Assembly (NCBI GenBank): GCA_016839385.1
Contig: JAEOUK010000742.1
Coordinates: 1-5,177 of the forward strand
DNA from: Promethearchaeota archaeon
Lineage (GTDB): Archaea > Asgardarchaeota > Lokiarchaeia > Sigynarchaeales > MK-D1
DNA: 5,177 nucleotides
Reading direction: 5' to 3'
Shown: piece after piece, positions 1 to 5,177 of the stretch
Layout of the letters: the number at the start of each line of letters is the position of its first letter
Numbering within the stretch: position 1 is the first letter of the stretch
The notes under the pieces: generated by a model
Told to the model about the DNA's origin: nothing
What the model saw: only the letters and a program-made list of their open reading frames with translations
The model's database searches: none
Position numbers and translations under genes: made by a program

Positions 1-280
1 ATAATCCGAAGAATAAAATCATATAGATACAATTTGGAATTAATTGCTTACGCATCATTGTTCTATAAGTTTGCATCGCTTCAGCTTGTAGACGTTGTAA
101 AGCGACTGGGTCATCGCGTACCGCCATCATTTCTTCTTGCATATCTTTAAGTTTTTGCTGCAAATCCATTGACTGTTGAGGCCTCATACCGAAAAAGTAT
201 CGATATAACTGAGATATAGTAGTCATACCGACACAAATACCTAAAATCCAAAGATATTGAGCAGTACCAGCTGGAATCAT
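1..280 (-). CDS. EMC3/DUF106-family membrane protein insertase (C-terminus outside window)
   Basis: The first 93 residues are visible, reading leftward from an ATG at 280. An in-frame TGA at 287-289 leaves no usable earlier start. Residues 8-30 form a hydrophobic transmembrane segment (AQYLWILGICVG and on). Residues 35-75 form a charged, Met/Gln-rich cytoplasmic coiled coil. At 76-93 the 'MMRKQLIP' motif leads into a second membrane segment cut by the window edge. This order of membrane helix, cytosolic helical hairpin and 'P..IYMILFF' segment is characteristic of archaeal DUF106 proteins. These belong to the Oxa1/YidC/EMC3/GET1 superfamily and are thought to insert or assist membrane proteins co-translationally. 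Archaeal members are usually about 170-200 residues, so roughly half is missing here. No Shine-Dalgarno sequence precedes the ATG. It lies 87 bp downstream of the DUF35 gene on the same strand, probably with its own promoter, although read-through is possible. Confidence 0.87.
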   Translation of the reverse strand, partial: MIPAGTAQYLWILGICVGMTTISQLYRYFFGMRPQQSMDLQQKLKDMQEEMMAVRDDPVALQRLQAEAMQTYRTMMRKQLIPNCIYMILFFGL

Positions 281-323
281 AATTATTCAAAACTGACTAG
301 TGAAGTAGTTGTAATGAATTAAT

Positions 324-331
324 ACTATAAA
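324..331 (-). promoter_or_regulatory. Candidate TATA box for the DUF106/EMC3 gene
   Basis: Read on the minus strand the site is TTTATAGT, centred about 48 bases upstream of the ATG at 280. Archaeal transcription normally starts about 25 bases downstream of the TATA centre, which would place the start near 300 and give a leader of about 20 nt. No good BRE is seen, because the flank is a run of T. The match is reasonable but AT-rich sequence gives such matches easily. Confidence 0.4.
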
Positions 332-353
332 AAAAAGTTTCAGAATGAAAAAA
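329..353 (-). terminator. Candidate T-rich archaeal terminator after the thiolase/DUF35 unit
   Basis: Reading leftward past the DUF35 stop at 368, the minus strand shows a run of six T (353-348) and then eight T (336-329). Archaeal termination commonly needs only such oligo-T tracts without a strong hairpin, and no hairpin is seen here. The second tract abuts the candidate TATA box of the next gene, so terminator and promoter would be nearly superimposed. Confidence 0.45.
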
Positions 354-367
354 CTAGAAAATAAGGT

Positions 368-793
368 TTATGCGGGTTCAAATCCCAAGTCAATTTTTGG
401 CTCTTTTCCTTCTATTTCGACGGTGATAAATTTCATCTTTACAGGCAAACCAACTTTGATATTATCAGAATTTTGTTCAAATCCCTCAGGACCAATTATA
501 TGACCTGAAATGTGCGGTCCTTCTTCTAATTTTACAACTCCAAAGCAATAAGGTTTTTTAATACTGTATCCTTGACCTGCGAAATAACGTGCACCTACAC
601 CTATTAAAGAAAAGGATTCCAAGGTTCCTTTCCCGCTAAATTCAAACCATTCAAGCTCTGTTTCATAGCATTTATTGCAAATTTTCTTCGGAGGAATGTG
701 TATTGCACCACATTTTTTACATTTGTTTCCCATTAATTTGTTTTCCTGGAAGAAATCGAAGTAATTCTTTATAGTAAACTCTTTTTCACTCAT
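368..793 (-). CDS. DUF35 zinc-ribbon/OB-fold acyl-CoA-associated protein, thiolase partner
   Basis: This 141-residue protein has the two-part DUF35 layout. An N-terminal helix with a rubredoxin-like zinc ribbon (Cys25, Cys28, Cys39, Cys42; 'CKKCG' and 'CNKC') is followed by a beta-rich OB-fold at about 47-138 with the typical 'GKGTLESFSLI' and 'PYCFGVVKLEEGPHISGHI' strands. Family knowledge: in archaea DUF35 proteins bridge acetoacetyl-CoA thiolase and HMG-CoA synthase and shuttle the acyl-CoA intermediate between them. Relatives accompany thiolase-like enzymes in other lipid and sterol pathways. Immediate pairing with the thiolase upstream (12-nt gap) supports that role. The start is fixed by a strong Shine-Dalgarno sequence seven bases before the ATG. 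Length is normal and all four zinc ligands are present. The protein is expected to be cytosolic. The DUF35 family is sure; the exact pathway is inferred. Confidence 0.93.
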   Translation of the reverse strand: MSEKEFTIKNYFDFFQENKLMGNKCKKCGAIHIPPKKICNKCYETELEWFEFSGKGTLESFSLIGVGARYFAGQGYSIKKPYCFGVVKLEEGPHISGHIIGPEGFEQNSDNIKVGLPVKMKFITVEIEGKEPKIDLGFEPA

Positions 794-800
794 CTTAGTT

Positions 801-807
801 ACCTCCT
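801..807 (-). promoter_or_regulatory. Strong Shine-Dalgarno site deciding the DUF35 start, overlapping the thiolase stop
   Basis: On the minus strand AGGAGGT lies seven bases before the ATG at 793. Its first two bases are the last two bases of the thiolase stop codon TAG (808-806), so ribosomes ending on the thiolase sit directly on the next ribosome-binding site. Such overlap favours coupled translation and balanced production of the two partners. It contrasts with the other starts in the window, which have no or only weak Shine-Dalgarno sequences. Confidence 0.8.
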
Positions 808-2068
808 ATTTTTCATATATGTGGACAATTGCGGTTGCACCACTTCCACCCACATTGTGAGTCAATGCTCGTTCTACATCAAATTTCACTTGTCGATTAC
901 GTTCCGCAATACCCCGCATCTGTTTGAAAACTTCCACTGCTTGTGCGGTACCGGTCGCACCTACAGGGTGCCCCTTGGTCTTTAAACCACCACTTGTATT
1001 AATTGGTAGATTACCATCTCGCTTTGTTTCCCCTGCAGATACTGCTGGAGCTGCTTCTCCGGGTTTATAGAACCCAATATCTTCCATTGCTACTAATTCT
1101 GCAATAGTAAAACAGTCATGTACTTCAGCCATTTGAATGTCTTTTGGTTCAAGACCACTAATTTTGAAAGCGGTTTCGGAGGCATATCTTGCGGATAGGA
1201 ATGAGGTAAACGAGTCTCGATCATGCAAGGACAATGTATCGCTTCCCTGTCCGGTTCCTGTGATCCAAATAGGGGTATCTGTATATTTCTTCGCTACTTC
1301 CTCAGATGCTAATAGAACACACGCTGCTCCATCAGTAACCAGAGAGCAATCAAACAATCTTAACGGATTTGCGATGTAAGGATTAGCACTTGATTGTAGA
1401 AAATCATAAGGGGTGTTCCATGTTGGAGCTTCTAATCCCTTTTCTTTTGCTTTATCTATTTTTGATTGCATTACTTGTTCAATTGTTTGTTGAACTTGGG
1501 CAAATGGATTTTCAGCACCATTTTCATAATTTTTAATTGCAACATCGAAAAGATTTTGGTCTGTCGTGCCATATTTATGCATATGTGCTGTTGCTACAGT
1601 GGCGTATAAACCCGGAAATGTTGCACCTGCTGGATATTCTAGTCGTGTATCTGCTGCAGCTGCTAAAGCGTCTGTTACATCAACCGTTGGAACTTCAGTC
1701 ATTGTTTCAACACCCCCTACCATTACGAAGTCATGAACACCAGATGCTACTGCTAAAACTCCGTATCGTAAAGCAATTCCACTTGATGAACATGCTGCTT
1801 CAATGCGAGCTGCTGGTTTTGGAATAATTCCTGCTAGTTGTGCCATTAATGGTGCCAAATGAGCTTCATGATTGAATAAATCCGCCGAAAAATTCCCTAA
1901 ATATAATTCCTCAACATCTTTTGCTAAATCCACTCCATTATCAACGCTATTGATTGTATTAATGAGAGCATCTTGCCAAAGATCTCGATTTTGCTTAATG
2001 GGGAAGTGTGCTCCAAATTTACTCATACCTGCTCCCACCATTGCAACCTTACGTGCTAGTTTAGCCAT
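806..2068 (-). CDS. Archaeal thiolase (acetyl-CoA C-acetyltransferase type, SCP2-thiolase-like)
   Basis: A 420-residue thiolase. The nucleophilic Cys is Cys93 in 'EAACSSSG'. The C-terminal half carries 'HDCF' (His317, Cys319), 'NTSGG' (357-361) and 'GHPVGATG' (His367). The last motif region is 'HNVGGSG' (404-410), where bacterial biosynthetic thiolases have a CxG cysteine. In the SCP2/archaeal branch the HDCF cysteine is taken to serve as acid/base instead, so the enzyme looks complete. It would condense two acetyl-CoA to acetoacetyl-CoA, or cleave 3-ketoacyl-CoA, in the cytosol. With the DUF35 partner directly downstream, the first step of mevalonate/isoprenoid synthesis is the likeliest role; beta-oxidation-type use is the alternative. 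It is somewhat longer than typical archaeal members of about 390 residues, with the extra, lysine-rich helical stretch at about 190-225. The start ATG has no Shine-Dalgarno sequence, consistent with a leaderless or short-leader mRNA. Confidence 0.93.
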   Translation of the reverse strand: MAKLARKVAMVGAGMSKFGAHFPIKQNRDLWQDALINTINSVDNGVDLAKDVEELYLGNFSADLFNHEAHLAPLMAQLAGIIPKPAARIEAACSSSGIALRYGVLAVASGVHDFVMVGGVETMTEVPTVDVTDALAAAADTRLEYPAGATFPGLYATVATAHMHKYGTTDQNLFDVAIKNYENGAENPFAQVQQTIEQVMQSKIDKAKEKGLEAPTWNTPYDFLQSSANPYIANPLRLFDCSLVTDGAACVLLASEEVAKKYTDTPIWITGTGQGSDTLSLHDRDSFTSFLSARYASETAFKISGLEPKDIQMAEVHDCFTIAELVAMEDIGFYKPGEAAPAVSAGETKRDGNLPINTSGGLKTKGHPVGATGTAQAVEVFKQMRGIAERNRQVKFDVERALTHNVGGSGATAIVHIYEK

Positions 2069-2087
2069 TTTTTATCACAAAATTTCA

Positions 2088-2127
2088 GTTATAAGTAGTA
2101 AGTTGGGTTAGAACCGATAATATTAAA
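2088..2127 (-). promoter_or_regulatory. Candidate promoter region of the thiolase/DUF35 unit
   Basis: Two weak TATA-like sites are visible on the minus strand. CTTATAAC at 2095-2088 would place the transcription start almost exactly on the thiolase ATG at 2068, giving a leaderless mRNA. TTTAATAT at 2127-2120 would give a leader of about 30 nt. Neither has a good BRE. The absence of a Shine-Dalgarno sequence before the thiolase slightly favours the leaderless option. Confidence 0.3.
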
Positions 2128-2264
2128 GACTTACATTACATTTTTTGAAGTTGGATAAGGAATTGTCCCTCTCATTTAGAAAAGAAAAGTCCGTATTTTA
2201 TCGGCTTAAGTCTCTACTCTTTGAAAAATTGGTATGAATTGGCAATAAGCTTTATAAGTTGGAC

Positions 2265-2301
2265 TTGTTTTATAGATAGAGGGCAAATTTGTATAAAACA
2301 A
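2265..2301. repeat. Perfect 10-bp inverted repeat in the divergent promoter region
   Basis: TTGTTTTATA at 2265-2274 and its exact reverse complement TATAAAACAA at 2292-2301 are separated by 17 bases. The right arm overlaps the best TATA box of the AAA+-like/SMC unit. The left arm would be the same TATA-like element facing the other way. It may be an operator, a pair of divergent promoter elements, or chance in AT-rich DNA. Confidence 0.65.
2283..2296 (+). promoter_or_regulatory. BRE/TATA promoter of the AAA+-like/SMC operon
   Basis: GCAAAT at 2283-2288 fits the archaeal BRE pattern (purine, any base, A/T, A, A, A/T) and is followed directly by TTGTATAA at 2289-2296 as TATA box. The expected start of transcription is near 2318, giving a leader of about 30 nt before the ATG at 2350. 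The TATA box sits inside the palindrome ATTTGT-ATAAA-ACAAAT (2287-2303), so a repressor bound there would block TBP. This is the best promoter match in the window. Confidence 0.5.
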
Positions 2302-2349
2302 ATAGCACTCTCTGTGTTAAAATTTACAACTAATTATATGATCTGAAAG

Positions 2350-3627
2350 ATGACCGAGAAAGACAGTACTAATAAGAAAATATTATGTATGATGGATGAA
2401 TTCGTGCAGTTTCAGTCCATATTTGAGATGTTATCGGATGCAAGTTTGGATAAAAAGGTCTCAATCTTAAATCCTCGAATGTTTCTTGTTCAAGATTCCA
2501 TCGGTTCTGAATTTATAGATTTCTTTCGGGAAGAAATCCTTAAAAAATTCCCGATTCGCGAGATAATTTGTAATATTAAAAAGCTCGATAAGCAAATGGA
2601 AGAAATTGAAAGCATTTTTGAAAAATCAGATGAAGAAGAATCAGACAATATTGATGAGGAGCATAAAACCCAAAATTCAACTCAGATTAATGCGAAATTA
2701 TTAGGTAAAACGATCCTTTTCATAAACAACCCAGAATTTCAGACTGTAGAAGATAAAGAACGAATAGTCGAAATTTCTACATTCCTTTCTAAAAAGATTA
2801 AGGATAATCTTGAATTTTATTTTGTTTTAAGGCTAGAACACAGCGAATTTCCTAGAGAGTTGGTTAATCTGTTTGATTTCACATTTGTTATCCCCTATCC
2901 TTCAAAAATTCAACGCATAAATATCTTTGAATCCCTTCTAGAACAACTAAATATCCATACAGTTGATATAACTCATTTGGCAGACCTTACCGAAGATAAA
3001 TGGAATGTTTTAGATCTTAAACGGTTAGTAGATCGAGCATTCATTCAATGGAAATTACTCAATTATACAGAATATAAAATTAGAGCTCACAATGAAGATT
3101 ATACAGATAAAGATCAAATTGAAGCAGAAGATGAAGAACAACAGAAAAAATCCATTCCAAAACCTGTAAATATATTGAATGGAATTCCCAAAATCCCGTT
3201 AACAGGGGAAATCTTTTCAAATCTTATAATAACAGGTAAAATTCGACCATTAAGTTTACATAATTCATATAAATTCATTGAAACCCCTCCAATTGAGAAT
3301 AATATAGAGTCAAAAATTGATCAACAATCCCCTTCTTACTCGAAGAATATCCCAGGATCAACTAATTCATTTGAAGGATTGGGAATCTCAGAAATTGATA
3401 GCTTCACATCCTCTCAACTCTATCAATATGCTGCTGCGAATAAATTTGAAGAGTTAACTTCAACCTTGGAAAAACTGGATCAAGGTAAAAAGCTTGATGA
3501 AGTTGATCGAATAGTATTGGCCGATTTTGCTTTTATCTTGAAAGATCCTCCTAACCGTGCATTATTAAAACTGACTAATGCAAGAAAAACCATTGATCGA
3601 ATCTTTAAACTGCAAAAAGGCAAATAA
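2350..3627 (+). CDS. Degenerate (pseudo-enzyme) AAA+ ATPase-like protein, upstream partner of SMC
   Basis: A 425-residue protein with a recognisable but inactive-looking AAA+ domain at about 10-240. The P-loop position is 'QDSIGSEF' (48-55), which aligns with GPPGTGKT; the lysine is Glu54 and the Thr is Phe55. The Walker B strand 'TILFINNPE' (121-129) lacks the Asp-Glu pair. The sensor-1 strand 'FYFVLRLEH' (156-164) lacks the Asn. At 171-177 'LVNLFDF' lacks the arginine fingers, yet 'FVIPYPSKIQRINIF' (179-193) and the lid helices (205-235, 'DLKRLVDRA') match classical AAA proteins well. Acidic stretches lie at 82-105 and 248-264. A Pro-rich linker spans 268-345 and a helical C-terminal domain 346-425. 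No signal peptide or membrane segment is seen. It probably does not hydrolyse ATP. Ending one base before the SMC start, it is likely co-translated and may act as an SMC accessory, scaffold or loader. That role is inferred from position. An in-frame TGA at 2344-2346 fixes the start region. Confidence 0.82.
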   Translation: MTEKDSTNKKILCMMDEFVQFQSIFEMLSDASLDKKVSILNPRMFLVQDSIGSEFIDFFREEILKKFPIREIICNIKKLDKQMEEIESIFEKSDEEESDNIDEEHKTQNSTQINAKLLGKTILFINNPEFQTVEDKERIVEISTFLSKKIKDNLEFYFVLRLEHSEFPRELVNLFDFTFVIPYPSKIQRINIFESLLEQLNIHTVDITHLADLTEDKWNVLDLKRLVDRAFIQWKLLNYTEYKIRAHNEDYTDKDQIEAEDEEQQKKSIPKPVNILNGIPKIPLTGEIFSNLIITGKIRPLSLHNSYKFIETPPIENNIESKIDQQSPSYSKNIPGSTNSFEGLGISEIDSFTSSQLYQYAAANKFEELTSTLEKLDQGKKLDEVDRIVLADFAFILKDPPNRALLKLTNARKTIDRIFKLQKGK

Positions 3628-3628
3628 T

Positions 3629-5177
3629 ATGGCTACACGACCTAAAATCGAACGAATAATCCTTAATAACTTCAATTCTTTTAAGGTAGATGAAGTTCCG
3701 TTTAATAAAAGGTTCACCGTAATAACCGGACCAAACGGAGCAGGTAAATCCACCATATTTCAAGGGATCAAGTTCTCTTTAGGTTCAAATGAGAAAGATG
3801 GACGTGCAAAAGTATGGTCAGATTTCATTCGGATTGGACAAAAAGCAGGTTATGCTGAAGTTCATTTTCGAGAAAAAAAAAATATTATCAAAATTCGAAG
3901 GACTATCATAAAAGGGCAAGCACCGTACTTTCAGATACAAGAAGCTTCAGACAAAAAATTAAAAAAATGCACCGTTTCCAGAATACAATCAATCCTTCAT
4001 GAATTTGATATTAATCCGGATAATGTGTTCGCTTTTGTTTCTCAAGGCAATATTACAGCAATTAAAAACATGGAAAAGAAAGAAATTTGTGATTATCTTG
4101 AAAAAGGATTAGGATTGTTTCCTTTGCGAACCGAGATTCTGGACACCAAAGCAACAATTCAAGATTTAGAAGCACAAATTCATAGTTTACAGATGCTTGA
4201 TAAAACAGCTACTTACGAACTAAACATATTAGCACCTCAAATCACACGTTTACAAGAAAAAAAGGTCCTAGAATCAGATCGCGACCATTTAGAGAAAGAA
4301 CGAATTTGGTTAAATCGAGCAAAAATTCAAGAAGAAATCCACCAAATTCAAGAAGAAATCAAAAAACTAGAATCTAACGTTACTAAATTGGAGGAAGACA
4401 AAAACTCGGTCAATATTACTATAACACGTTTAGAAGAATCAGTTAAAGAAAGTAATGTTAAAATTTCTGAATTGACCCAGACGATAATGGATGAGAAAAT
4501 TAAGGAAAAAAATCTGGATCTAGAAATTGATCGTTGGCAATCGGATAAAAATAACTACGGAGATAAGATTCTTCGAACAAAAAGTAAAATTAAAGTTCTA
4601 ACTGCAGAAAAAAAACGCTTCATAGAAGATCAAAAAATTTGCTTAGCAGAGATAAAAAAATACAAATTCGAGCTATCACTTCTGAATCAACAACGGAAAT
4701 CTCTATTAGATGAATTTGAATCTCATCAAAAGACCCGAAAGAAATATCAGTCAATTATGGGTAAATATGAAGAATTGAAAAAGAAAAAAGATGCTTTTGA
4801 ATTGAGTTCAAAAGAAAAAATCTTAGAAATTGAAGCGATAGACAGAGATATTCAAAGTTGTATGAATGAAATTCGGTATCTTCGACAAGAGTTAGAGAAA
4901 GATAAGTGGTATCTTAAGGATCCAGAAAAAAATACAATGGAATCACTCAACCAGAAGAAGCGCAAAATCAATTTTGCGCTAGAAAAATTATCAAGAAACT
5001 CAAACGAAGTGGAAATTGACAATAAAGAACTTGATAAACAAGTTGAACGACTAAAAAGTTCTGTGTTGATGAAAGAATTACCCAAAAGTCAAGCTATTTT
5101 GAACTTGATAAAGGAAATTCAATTGCGGAACTTGGATGTGATTGGTCCAATTATCGATTACATTGAATTTAAGCCTG
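3629..5177 (+). CDS. smc: SMC-family chromosome organisation ATPase (N-terminal half; runs off window)
   Basis: The frame stays open for 516 codons to the window end. The head begins 'PKIERIILNNFNSFK', followed by Walker A GPNGAGKST (34-42), the head segment 'RAKVWSDFIRIG' (59-70) and the Q-loop 'VSQGNIT' (137-143). The SMC-type switch to coiled coil follows ('EICDYLEKGLGL', 152-163). A long, Lys/Glu-rich coiled coil runs from about 168 to 488. The last residues, 'NLDVIGPIIDYIEF' (501-514), look like the first strand of an SMC hinge rather than a Rad50 zinc hook, which has a CxxC. Arm length therefore matches a full SMC of about 1150-1200 residues. SMC dimers use ATP to compact, segregate or repair DNA. 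Canonical SMC proteins usually end Walker A with GKSN; GKST here hints at a divergent or paralogous subfamily. The start lies one base after the upstream stop, with a weak AAAGG eight bases before it. Signature motif and Walker B lie outside. Confidence 0.92.
   Translation, partial: MATRPKIERIILNNFNSFKVDEVPFNKRFTVITGPNGAGKSTIFQGIKFSLGSNEKDGRAKVWSDFIRIGQKAGYAEVHFREKKNIIKIRRTIIKGQAPYFQIQEASDKKLKKCTVSRIQSILHEFDINPDNVFAFVSQGNITAIKNMEKKEICDYLEKGLGLFPLRTEILDTKATIQDLEAQIHSLQMLDKTATYELNILAPQITRLQEKKVLESDRDHLEKERIWLNRAKIQEEIHQIQEEIKKLESNVTKLEEDKNSVNITITRLEESVKESNVKISELTQTIMDEKIKEKNLDLEIDRWQSDKNNYGDKILRTKSKIKVLTAEKKRFIEDQKICLAEIKKYKFELSLLNQQRKSLLDEFESHQKTRKKYQSIMGKYEELKKKKDAFELSSKEKILEIEAIDRDIQSCMNEIRYLRQELEKDKWYLKDPEKNTMESLNQKKRKINFALEKLSRNSNEVEIDNKELDKQVERLKSSVLMKELPKSQAILNLIKEIQLRNLDVIGPIIDYIEFKP
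4322..4363 (+). repeat. Tandem 21-bp heptad duplication inside the SMC coiled coil
   Basis: The 17-base word AAATTCAAGAAGAAATC occurs at 4323-4339 and again at 4344-4360, exactly 21 bases apart. In protein this gives KIQEEIH (232-238) followed by QIQEEIK (239-245), one coiled-coil heptad duplicated in register. Synonymous positions are identical too, which suggests a recent slippage-type duplication rather than selection on the protein alone. Confidence 0.8.

Larger units (their letters stand above)
2069..2349. other. Divergent intergenic region between the thiolase and AAA+-like/SMC units
   Basis: These 281 bp separate two divergently transcribed units and hold no convincing gene, tRNA or structured RNA. 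They contain candidate promoters for both directions and a 10-bp inverted repeat near the right side. The heptamer AAGTTGG occurs three times on the plus strand (2100-2106, 2148-2154, 2256-2262). The spacing of the heptamers is irregular, so a regulatory meaning is uncertain. Confidence 0.7.

Noticed and set aside
1137..2111. Plus-strand open frames of 79-96 codons inside and across the start of the thiolase region
   Set aside because: They are antisense to a full-length thiolase with all catalytic motifs, have no family resemblance or ribosome-binding site, and look like frame shadows.
2114..2213. Possible RNA structure from paired words CCGATAA/TTATCGG (2114-2120, 2198-2204) and AGACTTA/TAAGTCT (2127-2133, 2207-2213)
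   Set aside because: The two pairings cross instead of nesting, the loops are about 75 bases long and the surrounding sequence does not extend either stem. A riboswitch or ncRNA is not supported.
2338..2346. Minimal start-stop upstream frame (ATG ATC TGA) just before the AAA+-like gene
   Set aside because: It is in frame and only three bases from the true ATG, but there is no Shine-Dalgarno sequence. In AT-rich leader sequence such a two-codon frame is expected by chance. Its TGA is useful only for bounding the start.
2350..3627. The 425-aa protein as a divergent kleisin (ScpA-like), given its place next to smc
   Set aside because: Its N-terminal 240 residues follow the AAA+ strand and lid pattern, and no C-terminal winged-helix or N-terminal kleisin helix pattern is evident. 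A bridging role remains possible, but not kleisin homology.
3565..3756. Minus-strand frame of 63 codons across the AAA+-like/SMC junction
   Set aside because: It is antisense to the conserved SMC Walker A region. The peptide is a complement artefact of that motif, a common false annotation opposite P-loop genes.
4852..5085. Minus-strand Ser/Phe/Leu-rich frame of 77 codons
   Set aside because: This composition is what the complement of Lys/Glu-rich coiled-coil codons produces. It lies wholly within the SMC arm.
3629..5177. The SMC gene as rad50
   Set aside because: No zinc-hook CxxC is seen at the expected apex. The arm passes into an SMC-hinge-like 'VIGPIIDYI' segment, and no mre11 is adjacent.

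Overview
This is an AT-rich archaeal window with four confidently supported protein families and one clearly homologous but catalytically degenerate protein. The archaeal assignment rests on three things: an EMC3/DUF106-type membrane insertase, a thiolase paired with a DUF35 zinc-ribbon/OB-fold protein, and archaeal-style BRE/TATA promoters. An Asgard (Lokiarchaeia-like) source is plausible from the lysine-rich, AT-rich style, but this is a guess that the window cannot settle.

Left part, minus strand. The window opens inside an archaeal DUF106/EMC3-family insertase whose start lies at 280. Upstream of it on the same strand is a tight two-gene unit. The thiolase (start 2068, stop 806) is followed after 12 nt by the DUF35 protein (start 793, stop 368), whose Shine-Dalgarno sequence overlaps the thiolase stop codon. 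The pair is the thiolase/DUF35 module that in many archaea feeds acetoacetyl-CoA to HMG-CoA synthase for isoprenoid lipids. No HMG-CoA synthase gene is in the window.

Middle, 2069-2349. A 281-bp divergent intergenic region holds the promoters for the thiolase unit (leftward) and the right-hand unit (rightward). It contains a 10-bp perfect inverted repeat and a smaller palindrome centred on the best BRE/TATA match.

Right part, plus strand. A 425-aa protein has the recognisable skeleton of a classical AAA+ ATPase domain but has lost its Walker A, Walker B, sensor 1 and arginine-finger residues. It is followed after a single base by an SMC-family ATPase that runs off the window as its hinge domain begins. 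The pseudo-AAA+/SMC pair is the most interesting part of the window. It occupies the place where ScpA/ScpB kleisin-complex genes are often found beside smc, and it suggests an undescribed accessory or loader subunit of an archaeal SMC machine. That functional link is inferred from gene order only.
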